Below are positions 50,516 to 59,448 of a stretch of 64,000 nt of DNA, piece by piece (the stretch's first letter is position 1; each line of letters begins with the position of its first letter). The stretch is from contig CAJCIT010000231.1 of the NCBI GenBank assembly GCA_903970405.1, positions 1 to 64,000 on the forward strand, in the 5' to 3' direction. The notes under the pieces are model-generated. The model saw only the letters and a program-made list of their open reading frames with translations. It had not been told where the DNA came from and ran no database searches. The position numbers and the translations under genes were made by a program. The stretch comes from Acidobacteriaceae bacterium (GTDB lineage: Bacteria; Acidobacteriota; Terriglobia; Bryobacterales; Bryobacteraceae).

Positions 50516-52119
50516 GAGGTGACCGCGTTACCGCCGGGGCTAAGGCCGGGCGCCAGTAGTTGCACAGGAAGATGATCGGTGTGCGGCGCGGCACAGGCGA
50601 CATCGAAGGCGAGTTCCAGAACCCGGCGTGAGGCCAGCGGATCGATAACGGCATCCACATGGCCGCGGGCGGCGGCGTACTTGGCATCGAGCCAGCGGTC
50701 GTAATCGGCGCGGGTTTGTGCGATGCGGTCTTCAAGATCGGCGGGCGCCGGCTCGCCGGCCTTCTTGAGTTTTTCGAGCTCGGGCCCGAAGATGGCTTGC
50801 ACCGCGGATTCGCCTTCCATCACCCCGATGCGCGCCGTGGGCCAACTGAAAGTGAAATTGGGATCGAAGCCCTGGCCGGCCATGGCGTAGTAGCCGGCGC
50901 CGCTGGCGTGGTTCACGGTGAGAACGATCTTCGGGACGGTGGCGCAGGCCATGGATTCAACCATGTCCGCGCCCGCGCGGATAATGCCCGCAGCCTCGGC
51001 GTCGGCGCCCACCATGAATCCGGAGACATCCTGTACATAGAGAAGCGGCATGCGATGGCGTTCGGCGTTCTCAACAAAGTAGGAGACCTTGCGGGCAGAC
51101 TCGGTATAGACAATGCCACCGACGCGGGGACCGGCCGGCGTTTTGAGAAAGCCACGGCGGTTGGCAATGACGCCGATGACGCGGCCATCCAGGCGCGCCG
51201 TGATACAGAGGAATTCCGGCGCATAGTCAGGCTGAAACTCGATGCGGTCGCCCGAATCGAGCAGGCGATCCAGAATGTCTTCGATCTTATAAGGGAGCCG
51301 GTGGTCACTAGGTAAGACGTCGTAGAGCCCTTCGGCGCTCAAGGCCGGCGGATGGCCGTGAATAGGAGCCGCAACTTCCGGCAGCATCCGAAAATGGAGG
51401 CGAATCTGTTCCAGGCAGTCTTCATCGTCTTTGGCGCGATGGTGCGCGACGCCGCTGCGGCTGGTGTGCATGGCGGCGCCCCCTAATGATTCGGCATCCA
51501 CCACCTGGCCGACGGCGCCCTTCACCAGGTTCGGACCGCCGAGTCCCATGAAACTGACGTGTTCCACCATGATGATCATGTCACTGAGCGCGGGCAGGTA
51601 GGCCCCGCCTGCAATGCAGGGGCCCATTACCGCGGCGATTTGCGGTACGCGAAGACGGCGGCGCATCAGCGAGTTGTAGTAGAAGATACGCGCCGCGCCG
51701 TACTGGCCGGGAAAGATGCCGTCCTGGAGGGGAAGGTTGACGCCAGCCGAATCCACAAGATAGACGATAGGAACCCGGTTGCGCATGGCGATCTCTTGGG
51801 CGCGGAGAATCTTGGTGATGGTCTCCGGCCACCAGGCCCCAGCCTTCACCGTGGCGTCATTGGCGACAATCACTGCCGGGCGGCCTTCAATTTTGGCGAT
51901 GCCGGTAACGACGCCCGCTGACGGGGCCTGACCGTCGTACTTGTCGTACGCGATCAGAAGCCCGATCTCAAGGAACATTGTGCCGCGGTCCACTAAGTGG
52001 TTGATGCGTTCGCGCGCCGTCCATTTGCCGTCGCGGTGCTGCTTCTCAATCTTCTTGACGCCGCCGCCCGCCCGCAGGCGGTCTTCCAGTTCCTGTAACT
52101 CGTTGACGAGTTCACGCAT
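50512..52119 (-). CDS. Acyl-CoA carboxylase carboxyltransferase (beta) subunit
   Basis: The 535-residue protein is the carboxyltransferase component that moves CO2 from biotin to an acyl-CoA. It has the N-terminal HRDGKWTARERINHLVDRGT, the carboxybiotin-binding GGAYLPALSDMIIMV, VKGAVGQVVDAESLGGAAMH, and the C-terminal ASGAGYYAMAGQGFDPNFTF with PTARIGVMEGESAVQ. It resembles 3-methylcrotonyl-, geranyl- or propionyl-CoA carboxylases. The biotin carboxylase/BCCP (alpha) subunit is not next to it, so it must be encoded elsewhere. It is the first gene of the operon with AtuA and crotonase genes. Confidence 0.92.
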   Translation of the reverse strand: MRELVNELQELEDRLRAGGGVKKIEKQHRDGKWTARERINHLVDRGTMFLEIGLLIAYDKYDGQAPSAGVVTGIAKIEGRPAVIVANDATVKAGAWWPETITKILRAQEIAMRNRVPIVYLVDSAGVNLPLQDGIFPGQYGAARIFYYNSLMRRRLRVPQIAAVMGPCIAGGAYLPALSDMIIMVEHVSFMGLGGPNLVKGAVGQVVDAESLGGAAMHTSRSGVAHHRAKDDEDCLEQIRLHFRMLPEVAAPIHGHPPALSAEGLYDVLPSDHRLPYKIEDILDRLLDSGDRIEFQPDYAPEFLCITARLDGRVIGVIANRRGFLKTPAGPRVGGIVYTESARKVSYFVENAERHRMPLLYVQDVSGFMVGADAEAAGIIRAGADMVESMACATVPKIVLTVNHASGAGYYAMAGQGFDPNFTFSWPTARIGVMEGESAVQAIFGPELEKLKKAGEPAPADLEDRIAQTRADYDRWLDAKYAAARGHVDAVIDPLASRRVLELAFDVACAAPHTDHLPVQLLAPGLSPGGNAVTS

Positions 52120-52302
52120 AGGGTGCCGCCCTCAGTTTAGCTGGAGGGAGGCAACGAGGTTGCCGGCAAATCGCCGGCTGCTCCCCCTGAACCACAGCGC
52201 GTAAGCCGTGAGAAAATCGGCGCTTGCCGTAAGCGCGATCTGGCGGCTCTTTGACACGCCGCGCGCCTCCAGAGTCTCCGCCTTCGGTTACTTTGCACTG
52301 TC

Positions 52303-52905
52303 TCAGACTAAGTGACCCATCTTTTCCCGCTTGGTCTTGAGATACTCCGTGGCGGCGCCGGTGGGTGGAGCAATGATGGGCGCCCGTTCCACCACTTCGA
52401 TGCCCGCGTTCTCCAAAGCCGCCACTTTATCGGGATTGTTCGATAAGAGGCGGACCTGCTTCACGCCTAAATACCGGATGATCGCGGCGGGCAAGGCATA
52501 ATCGCGCAAGTCCGCGGCGAAGCCCAGCTTGACGTTGGCTTCCACCGTATCCAGGCCCTGGTCCTGCAGTTCGTAAGCGCGTAACTTGTTCATCAGGCCA
52601 ATGCCGCGCCCCTCTTGATGCTCATAAATCAACAGGCCGCGGCCCTCGGCGGCGATCTGCTCAATAGCAAGTTCAAGTTGCGAGCGGCAATCGCAGCGCA
52701 GACTGTGGAACACGTCGCCCGTTAGGCACTCCGAATGAATGCGCACCAGCGCCGGGCCGCCGGCGGGCGAGAGATCGCCCAGTTTCAGAACAACTGCTTC
52801 TTCCACCTCATTCGTCTTGATGCCCTCAAACCCGAAAATGCGGAAGTGGCCGAAGCGAGTCGGAAAGTCGGCTTCGGCAACTTTATTCAGATGGAAATCG
52901 GACAA
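52303..52905 (-). CDS. ribA: GTP cyclohydrolase II
   Basis: RibA opens GTP to 2,5-diamino-6-ribosylamino-4(3H)-pyrimidinone phosphate, the first step of riboflavin synthesis. The 200-residue protein has the zinc ligands Cys60, Cys71 and Cys73 in HSECLTGDVFHSLRCDCRSQ, the EGRGIGLMNKLRAYELQDQG substrate region, and the terminal NNPDKVAALENAGIEVVER. It is a monofunctional RibA, not fused to DHBP synthase. No other rib gene is in the window and no FMN riboswitch was seen upstream. Confidence 0.95.
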   Translation of the reverse strand: MSDFHLNKVAEADFPTRFGHFRIFGFEGIKTNEVEEAVVLKLGDLSPAGGPALVRIHSECLTGDVFHSLRCDCRSQLELAIEQIAAEGRGLLIYEHQEGRGIGLMNKLRAYELQDQGLDTVEANVKLGFAADLRDYALPAAIIRYLGVKQVRLLSNNPDKVAALENAGIEVVERAPIIAPPTGAATEYLKTKREKMGHLV

Positions 52906-53066
52906 AAGAACCTCATTTCGGTGGCGCTCAAGCAGTCTGCTTAGGCACTAGCCCAGACGGGCCCACTCTATCGTGGAGATGCAGCAAAGGCGTGGAAGGA
53001 CTCGGGACCGGCAGCTACTCTTACCATTATAGAGAGCGGGACCTTGACCGGCGTCCGCGAAGGAAG

Positions 53067-54440
53067 ATGCTCGAAGAACAACAGTTAGTGGCGCTGCTGG
53101 TAAAACTGGCCGTGGCTGCGTCCGCGGCCAGCATTCTCATGCGCTTCGGATGGATTCAGCGATTGCTGCTGAAGGATTCGCGCACCATCGCCGAGCGCAT
53201 CCAGCTTGCCATTCTGCTCGGCGCGATTTTCGGCGCCGGGGCCGAGGCGCGCATCCTCAGCGCCAACACCTATTCCGCGCTCGACCTGGCGCTTGAAAGC
53301 GCCATTATCGCCGGCATGTTGGATGGGTATGCCACCGGGCTGCTCACCGGCATCATCGCTTCCCTGCCCGATATGTTCGACGGCAAGTTCATGTCCATGC
53401 CGCTGTTCGCCGCCTGTGGCGTTCTGGGCGGACTGATGCTGGACCTTGCTCCCACCAAAGAGGACATCTGGCACTTTTCGGCCTTCATCGATTTGAATCT
53501 GTATCAATTGGTGCGGCAGGCGATCAAGAGAAAGCGGCCGGCCTTTGACCGGAAGGTGGTGGAGCGCGCCCGCTTTAACCTGATCTGCAACGCCATCGTG
53601 CTGGTGGCTGAATCGCTGCGCCTTGCCGTTCTGCTGCAGTTCAAAGAGCACAGCACCTTTTCTATTGCCCGTAAATGGGGCTTCAACAGCCCGCTTATCC
53701 TGGCGGCGTTGGGCGTCACTACGCTGTTCACCGTGTCACTCCCGATCCGCATCTGGAGCAGCTTCCGGCTGGAAAAGAAGCTGGAACTGCAACAGGCCCG
53801 GTTGATCGAAGCCCGCCTGGCCGCGCTGGCCAATCAAATCAATCCGCATTTTCTCTTCAACACGCTGAATTCGGTTTCGACGTTGATCCGCCTCAATCCC
53901 GAACAGGCGCGCGGGATGATCTACAAGCTTTCGAACATCCTGCGGCGGCTGCTCAAGAAACCTGAGGCCCTGACGCCGCTGCGGGACGAAGTGTCGTTCA
54001 TTGACGACTACCTGGCCATTGAGACCATCCGCTTTGGAGACAAGCTGCGCTTCGAAAAAGACATTGAAGAGCGCGCACTAGACCGGTACGTGCCCAGCAT
54101 GATCCTTCAGCCTATTGTCGAAAATTCCATCAAGCATGGTCTGGCGAGCAAGGTGGAAGGCGGGATGATCGCCCTCCGCGTGTGGCTGGAGGGTGAGCGC
54201 CTGCACATCGCGGTGGAGGATGACGGCGTTGGCATTTCCGAGGCTCGCCTGGCCGGCATTTTCGAGCACGGCATTGGCGTCAGCAATGTTAATGAGCGGC
54301 TTCGTGTGCTGTACGGCGCGGGCTATCGAATGGAAGTGGACAGCGAGCCGGGACGCGGCACGCGCACCAGGATTGAGATTCCTGAAAACCGTCTGGAGCT
54401 GACTGCCCGAACGGTTAGCTCGCTAGCGCATGAAGACTAG
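53067..54440 (+). CDS. LytS/YpdA-type sensor histidine kinase
   Basis: The 457-residue kinase has the membrane region of the 5TM-5TMR_LYT kind (about residues 7-225, six or more hydrophobic helices), a coiled segment (EKKLELQQARLIEARLA) and the His_kinase domain with the phospho-acceptor His261 in NQINPHFLFNTLNSVST. The ATPase part has IVENSIKHG, IAVEDDGVGIS and the final GRGTRTRIEIP. ATG 53067 has an AGGAAG too near for a usual ribosome binding site; the frame can begin at GTG 52992. No LytTR regulator follows: the next gene is on the other strand and overlaps the stop by four bases. The ligand is unknown. Confidence 0.88.
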   Translation: MLEEQQLVALLVKLAVAASAASILMRFGWIQRLLLKDSRTIAERIQLAILLGAIFGAGAEARILSANTYSALDLALESAIIAGMLDGYATGLLTGIIASLPDMFDGKFMSMPLFAACGVLGGLMLDLAPTKEDIWHFSAFIDLNLYQLVRQAIKRKRPAFDRKVVERARFNLICNAIVLVAESLRLAVLLQFKEHSTFSIARKWGFNSPLILAALGVTTLFTVSLPIRIWSSFRLEKKLELQQARLIEARLAALANQINPHFLFNTLNSVSTLIRLNPEQARGMIYKLSNILRRLLKKPEALTPLRDEVSFIDDYLAIETIRFGDKLRFEKDIEERALDRYVPSMILQPIVENSIKHGLASKVEGGMIALRVWLEGERLHIAVEDDGVGISEARLAGIFEHGIGVSNVNERLRVLYGAGYRMEVDSEPGRGTRTRIEIPENRLELTARTVSSLAHED

Positions 54441-55279
54441 CTCTTGATGCCGGCCAGGACGCCCCGCATGTACGAGAAGCTCTTTTCCATGCCCACCAAC
54501 GGCGCATTCTCATTGATTTCGTACTCCAGGTTGACGTAGCCCTGGTAGTTCATCTTCAACAACTGCCGGAAAATGGCCGGGAATGGCATCTTCCCCTCGC
54601 CCACATCGCACTGGCTCTCCCTCACGCTCATGTCCTTGAGGTCCTTGACATGCATGTCCAGCAGGCGGGGTCCGGCGGCGGCGATCGACTCCACCACGTC
54701 CTTTCCCGTTCGCGCAGTGTGGCCGACGTCGATACAGAGGCCGCAGCGTGGATCCATGTTTTTCATCGCTTCGAGGGCGCTCTGCGGCGTGGGGAATTGC
54801 TTGTCCTCCGGACCGTGATTATGAAGGGCGATTTTGATGTCGTACTCCTTCACCAGCGGTTCCAGCATCGGCAGCGTCTCGTGGGTGGGTGCGCAGACAA
54901 TCAGCGGCATTCCCGCGCGCTTGGCGTACTCGAACTTGGCCCGGCGCTGTGCTTCGGAGTCCGTGTCCGGGAAAGAGACGTTACCGCACCCGACAATGAT
55001 GAGGCCGGCGTCGGCAAACTCCTGGCGCGCGGCGTCGATCTGTTCGGGCGTGCTATCCAGCTTGAGGTGGACATCCTTGAGGTTGATGTAGGGCGTCCCG
55101 ATTTTCTTCGTCATGTCGATCGCTTCCGCGCGGCTAAACTTGCGGAGCGAGAATGACGCTATGCCGAGCTTGATGACGGCGCCGCCGCCCATGTCAATCG
55201 ATTGAGCGCCCAGCCCCTCAAACGAGCTAAGTGCGGCTCCGGCGGCTCCGGCGATGTGGATCCATTCACGGCGTGTCAT
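54437..55279 (-). CDS. Exported sugar-isomerase-like TIM-barrel protein
   Basis: This 280-residue xylose-isomerase-like TIM barrel begins with a twin-arginine-like signal (TRREWIHIAGAAGAALSSF). Metal-binding segments can be seen in LIIVGCGNVS, in IALHNHGPEDKQFP, in GLCIDVGHTARTG and in DMHVKDLK. Glutamate near YVNLEYEINENAP ends the barrel. The family includes inosose dehydratases and sugar epimerases; members with Tat signals act in the periplasm, with substrates generally unknown. It is followed upstream by an MFS transporter on the same strand with 89 bases between them, suggesting a link. Confidence 0.88.
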   Translation of the reverse strand: MTRREWIHIAGAAGAALSSFEGLGAQSIDMGGGAVIKLGIASFSLRKFSRAEAIDMTKKIGTPYINLKDVHLKLDSTPEQIDAARQEFADAGLIIVGCGNVSFPDTDSEAQRRAKFEYAKRAGMPLIVCAPTHETLPMLEPLVKEYDIKIALHNHGPEDKQFPTPQSALEAMKNMDPRCGLCIDVGHTARTGKDVVESIAAAGPRLLDMHVKDLKDMSVRESQCDVGEGKMPFPAIFRQLLKMNYQGYVNLEYEINENAPLVGMEKSFSYMRGVLAGIKS

Positions 55280-55368
55280 AGAGGTTTTATCGGAACCATG
55301 CTATATCAAGCGGGGCGGGGAGCGAGGGGCCATTTCTGTAAGGGCGTCGGTCATTGTGAGGTTGTTCG

Positions 55369-56607
55369 TCATTTCAAGCGCGCACCGCGGGTTTCGGGAA
55401 GCGTGAAAATGAGGATTCCGCCAAGCAAGAAGAAGAACGAGGTGCAGGCCAGCGCGGCGCCAAAACCATAACTGTCCGCGACGCGGCCGATTCCGTAAGG
55501 CGCTAGCGCGGCGATAGCGCGGCCGACATTGTATGTCAGCGCCTGACCCACACCGCGAATGGCCGTAGGGTAAAGTTCTGCGAGCATAGAGCCGAATAGT
55601 GAGAAGAAGCCAGTGCCGAAGAAGCCGATGGCCGGGGCAAGGATTTGCAGCCAAAGTTCCTGGTGTAGGCCGCCCCAGCGCGGGATGGTTCCGTAAATAG
55701 GTACGAGAATGGCGGCGGCGATGACGTAGAAGGAGAACGATACACGGCGGCCGATGCGGTCGGAAAGGAAGCCGAAGACGTTGTAGCCAAGCCAGGCGCC
55801 GGCCTGGGAGAGAAAGACGAAGCGGCTGGTTTTGAAGATGTCGAGGCCCGCGCCACCTTGCGAGGCAGGTGCGCCAAGAAAGCTGGGAAGCCATGTAAAA
55901 AGGCCCCAATAGGCCAGAAGCACCACGGCGGCGACGGTGGTGGCCAAGGCCGTCCTGCCCATGACGGAACGGGTCAAAGCGGCGCGCACGGGAATGCGCT
56001 TCTGATGGAGCCAAAGAGGCGGCTCATCGACAGCGCGACGTATATAAAGGGTCAGCAGGGCGGGCGTGATGCCGATCAGGAAGAGAAATCGCCAACCGAC
56101 GTGGGGAAGGATGAGACCGGCGGCGATGGCGGCCAGCATGTACCCGATAGCCCAGCCCGATTGCATGAAGCCTGTGGCGCGGCCCCGCAAAGCAGGAGGC
56201 CAGCTTTCAGAGACAAGTGTTGCTCCGGCGCCCCACTCGCCGCCGAGTCCAATGCCGACCAGCGCGCGCCAGGCGAGGAGTTGCCAGATCGTTTGCGACG
56301 TAGCCGTGCCGGCCGAGGCCAATGAATAGATGAGCACGGTAATGATCAAGGTGCGCGCGCGGCCGAACCGATCGCTGAAGAAACCAGCGAGGATCCCTCC
56401 GGCGGCGCTGGCAATCAGCGTGGCGGAGCCGATGGAGCCGGCCTGGGCGTTGGTGAGCCCAAACTCATGACGGATCGATTGGAGGGCGAACACCAGCAGC
56501 AGGACATCCATCGCGTCAAGCATGTAGCCAAACATGGCGGCCCAGAGAGCTGGCCAGCGGTTGGCGTAGAGCTGAGAATCGGTGGGCGCGGGCACGTGAG
56601 TCTGCAC
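55369..56607 (-). CDS. MFS transporter of the sugar-acid/sialate symporter type
   Basis: This 412-residue permease has 12 predicted helices, with the MFS signature GFFSDRFGRARTLI between helices 2 and 3 and its repeat GFLSDRIGRRVSFSF in the second half. It resembles metabolite:H+ symporters such as those for aromatic acids, sialic acid or shikimate. GTG 56607 is the preferred start; a second GTG lies at 56595, and the longer frame to 56943 is antisense to the sialidase-like gene and unlikely. It diverges from that gene with a 64-base shared region, a hint that it transports a sialic-acid-like product. Confidence 0.85.
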   Translation of the reverse strand: MQTHVPAPTDSQLYANRWPALWAAMFGYMLDAMDVLLLVFALQSIRHEFGLTNAQAGSIGSATLIASAAGGILAGFFSDRFGRARTLIITVLIYSLASAGTATSQTIWQLLAWRALVGIGLGGEWGAGATLVSESWPPALRGRATGFMQSGWAIGYMLAAIAAGLILPHVGWRFLFLIGITPALLTLYIRRAVDEPPLWLHQKRIPVRAALTRSVMGRTALATTVAAVVLLAYWGLFTWLPSFLGAPASQGGAGLDIFKTSRFVFLSQAGAWLGYNVFGFLSDRIGRRVSFSFYVIAAAILVPIYGTIPRWGGLHQELWLQILAPAIGFFGTGFFSLFGSMLAELYPTAIRGVGQALTYNVGRAIAALAPYGIGRVADSYGFGAALACTSFFFLLGGILIFTLPETRGARLK

Positions 56608-56671
56608 GAGTTGGATTTGGCGAGTATAGCGGGCTGGGAGCGCCCTGTGAGCTTGTACGCTTGAAAGGCCG

Positions 56672-57700
56672 ATGCGACCAGCTCTTTCGAACATATTTGC
56701 GGTTGGACTCATGTTGCCGTGCGTGGCCTGCACGCAAGCGCCCGGAGAGTTTGTGGCCGATCCGATGCCAACGCCCCGATGCCATGCGTCCACGGTGGTG
56801 GAGTTGAAGGGCGGCGATCTACTGGCAGCATGGTTCGGGGGAACGGATGAAGGTGCACCGGATGTTGCCATCTGGGCGGCTCGGCAGCAGAACGGCCGGT
56901 GGCTGAAGCCCTTTGAACTGGCGCGAGAGCCGAAGATTGCCACCTATAACCCTGTGCTATTCCACGCGAAGGACGGCGTGCTGTGGTTCTACTACAAGTT
57001 CGGCCCGAGCCCCAAGGAGTGGTCGGCGGCTCGGCGCTGGAGCCGGGATGAGGGGCGGACGTGGTCAGCGACGGAGTATCTGCCGGCGGGACTGCTGGGG
57101 CCGATTCGCGGGAAGCCGCTGCTGTTGCGCGATGGCACGATTCTGGCGGGATCGTCAGTAGAGAGCTACCGGTCATGGGCAGCGTGGATTGAGCGCAGCA
57201 CTGATAATGCGCAAACGTGGACGAAGCATGGGCCGATCTCGATAGAGGGCCCCGCGCCGGCGGGCGCCGACCGGCACGGCATTATTCAACCCGTGCTATT
57301 ACCGCTGGATGACAGCGGGATGCGAATCCGATTGTTGGCGCGGTCGACGAAGGATATCGGGCGGATTAGCGTGGCGGATTCCGCCGATGGTGGGAGGACT
57401 TGGACGAAAGCAAAACCGAGTGAACTATTGAATCCGAATTCGGGGTTCGATGGAGTGCGACTGCGCGACGGGCGTTATGTGTTGCTGTACAACCATTCGT
57501 CGACGATGCGAACGCCGCTGGTGCTGGCGATGAGTAAAGACGCCGAACACTGGACCCGGTTTCTGACTGTAGAGAGTGCTCTCGGAGAGTATTCATACCC
57601 CGCGCTGATACAGGCGGAGAACGGGGATCTGGTGATGACGTATACCTGGAACCGGTTGAAGATTCGGATGGTGAGGGTGAAGGCGGAGAGTGTGAAGTAG
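56672..57700 (+). CDS. Sialidase-family (BNR-repeat) glycosidase-like protein, exported
   Basis: The 342-residue protein begins with a hydrophobic signal ending LPCVACTQA, possibly a lipobox with an unusual residue at -3. The body is a six-bladed beta-propeller of the sialidase type, including HASTVVELKGGDLLAAWFGGT, WSRDEGRTWS and DGGRTWTK (Asp-box motifs), RHGIIQPVLL and YSYPALIQAENGDLVMTYTW. True sialidases carry an arginine triad; Arg residues are present at several conserved positions, but I cannot confirm the triad. It is divergent from an MFS transporter. Other glycan substrates are possible. Confidence 0.85.
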   Translation: MRPALSNIFAVGLMLPCVACTQAPGEFVADPMPTPRCHASTVVELKGGDLLAAWFGGTDEGAPDVAIWAARQQNGRWLKPFELAREPKIATYNPVLFHAKDGVLWFYYKFGPSPKEWSAARRWSRDEGRTWSATEYLPAGLLGPIRGKPLLLRDGTILAGSSVESYRSWAAWIERSTDNAQTWTKHGPISIEGPAPAGADRHGIIQPVLLPLDDSGMRIRLLARSTKDIGRISVADSADGGRTWTKAKPSELLNPNSGFDGVRLRDGRYVLLYNHSSTMRTPLVLAMSKDAEHWTRFLTVESALGEYSYPALIQAENGDLVMTYTWNRLKIRMVRVKAESVK

Positions 57701-57748
57701 GGAGCGGCAAACGCGCCACTCAAGATCAGCCTTACTAAGTCCGGTAAA

Positions 57749-57976
57749 TCACTGCTTCACCTTCGGGCACCAGCGACAGAACGTACAAATGATCTTGGAC
57801 TGGGGGCTGACGCTAAGTTCTACGGGATACCAGCGATGGAGGCCAAGGCAGCATAAGGCGTCCTTGAGCCAATTCGATTCGTGGTGGCGATTGGGCCAGA
57901 GCCGCCCCAATAGGGCTGGGTCAACGGGCGGCGTAGAGCCCCGCGTCCGCGGGCCTTTTGTCTTCGAATGGGGCAT
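57749..57976 (-). CDS. Small cysteine-rich protein, possible zinc ribbon
   Basis: The 75-residue product has DALCCLGLHRWYPVELSV followed by CTFCRWCPKVKQ. The two cysteine clusters with a histidine suggest a zinc-bound knuckle. Similar small proteins with CCLGLHRW and CRWC motifs occur in acidobacteria, to my recollection. The function is unknown. It lies downstream of the PAF-acetylhydrolase-like gene on the same strand, only nine bases after its stop, and might be co-transcribed. The N-terminal 30 residues are low complexity, so a later start is possible. Confidence 0.5.
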   Translation of the reverse strand: MPHSKTKGPRTRGSTPPVDPALLGRLWPNRHHESNWLKDALCCLGLHRWYPVELSVSPQSKIICTFCRWCPKVKQ

Positions 57977-57985
57977 ACGATTGTT

Positions 57986-59350
57986 TCACTCGTGTCCGTA
58001 TGGCATGACGGTGGTTCCCGGATACTGGGAGGCATCGTTCAGTAAGGAGCCTGCTGCGTGCATTAGATATTTGTCAAGGAAAGCGCGGGTGAAGGCTTGA
58101 GTGGAATGCAAGTTATAAAGAGCGTTCTGGGGCTCCGTCGTCCCTACGTGCGCCAGCAGAAGCGGAATATCGCTGAAACTTCCGTGATAGAGGCCCGCGG
58201 ATTTCAAAACAATATCGTAACTTCCGATGGGGCAGGCGTTGAGCTGCTCCTCCTTCTTCTTAAGATAGTCGTTATTCTGGCTTTCGGTGAATCCCCTCCG
58301 TTGGCCGGAATGATCCACCTCAAGAAGAAGAGCGGGCTGCGTAAATCTCTTGCCATCCGGATACTCGGGAAACGCTGCCGCCGGCGGCAACGCGCCATCC
58401 AGGCTCACGCATGCTTTGAAGCGTCGATCCAATTGACAGGCCCGCGCCGCGTAAGCTCCTCCAGCGGAATGTCCCATCGCCGCCACGCGCTCAAGGTCAA
58501 GTCTTCCGGTGAGTGGAAAGTTCTGCAAGTTAGTGCTGTTCAGCCCAACCAGTTTGTTGAGGACGAATACGAGGTCGGCAGCTCCTTCGCTGATCTGAAT
58601 TCCCGCGCCCGCGGCCATTCGTTGAAATCGCTGTTCAGGCGTCAGGCCAGTTGGCTCAGTGTCGCGGTGGAAAGGGACCACTCTATTCTTTGGAAACGCC
58701 ACCGCCATATCTGTGTACGTGTGTTCGATTGAGACAACCACGTATCCGTGGCTGACCAGGTCTTCAATCAAGGACGTGTACGCAAAAGCCGTGCCTCCGA
58801 GCCCGTGTGAGAACAAGACGACGGGAAATGTGCCGGGCGAATTGGCGGGGGGCGCATCTTCAACCGCGTGAGACTCGATTGCTCCGGAAACGATGAGTGG
58901 CCAGGCGGCGCCAAAGTTATCGGCGGTCAGCGCCTCGGTATCCGGGATAGCGGCGATCTGCTTCGCTCCCGGCAGGTAAGTCCCTGCTCTTCCTATGAAG
59001 GTTCGGGATGCCGGATACCAGAGATACACCATCAAGTCGCGGCGCGCTTGTGGATCGGGAGAATAGGCGTCAGGCCGGGAGGTATCGATCCATTCGTAGG
59101 AGATTCGACCGATCCCAAACGGCCCGGATGGCGCAGGCAGCTTAGGTGCTGCCTCCAGTGCTAATGCCTGGGGTCCACCGTTTTGAGGGTCGCGCGGTGC
59201 GCCGTGGCTCTGCGCAGCTTGCCCACAAACTCTGGTGAGCGACCCCACCCCCAGAAGTAGAAAGGCGAATATCAGATTACGGCCGGTCAAGAATGCCTCC
59301 TGGGGCCACGCCGGTTCGCGAAGAAACCGGCGCACGCCGCCACCGCTCAT
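57986..59350 (-). CDS. Secreted alpha/beta hydrolase, PAF-acetylhydrolase-like
   Basis: The 454-residue hydrolase has an N-terminal hydrophobic segment (NLIFAFLLLGVGSLTRVCGQ) as an uncleaved or cleaved signal, and an alpha/beta hydrolase domain close to platelet-activating-factor acetylhydrolase: MVYLWYPAS, FPVVLFSHGLGGTAFAYTSLIEDLVSHGYVV, and the nucleophile elbow AAMGHSAGGAYAARA. The acid and His are expected near VDHSGQRR and LYHGSFSD. It would cleave short or oxidised acyl esters in the periplasm. ATG 59350 is taken rather than the frame opening at 59437. The substrate is not known. Confidence 0.85.
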   Translation of the reverse strand: MSGGGVRRFLREPAWPQEAFLTGRNLIFAFLLLGVGSLTRVCGQAAQSHGAPRDPQNGGPQALALEAAPKLPAPSGPFGIGRISYEWIDTSRPDAYSPDPQARRDLMVYLWYPASRTFIGRAGTYLPGAKQIAAIPDTEALTADNFGAAWPLIVSGAIESHAVEDAPPANSPGTFPVVLFSHGLGGTAFAYTSLIEDLVSHGYVVVSIEHTYTDMAVAFPKNRVVPFHRDTEPTGLTPEQRFQRMAAGAGIQISEGAADLVFVLNKLVGLNSTNLQNFPLTGRLDLERVAAMGHSAGGAYAARACQLDRRFKACVSLDGALPPAAAFPEYPDGKRFTQPALLLEVDHSGQRRGFTESQNNDYLKKKEEQLNACPIGSYDIVLKSAGLYHGSFSDIPLLLAHVGTTEPQNALYNLHSTQAFTRAFLDKYLMHAAGSLLNDASQYPGTTVMPYGHE

Positions 59351-59448
59351 GTCATTGCTTTGCCCCGGATTAGACCAGGATTGATAAAACCAGGATGACA
59401 GAATGGACTTCCTATTAATCTGCGATCCCGCATGCATGAGGCGTTGCC

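Noticed and set aside
52120-52302. Possible FMN riboswitch or repeat copy beside ribA
   Set aside because: The stretch is downstream of ribA, not in its leader, and shares no long block with the dispersed repeats.
56608-56943. Extended N-terminus of the MFS transporter
   Set aside because: The extension is antisense to the sialidase-like gene and lacks transporter-like sequence.
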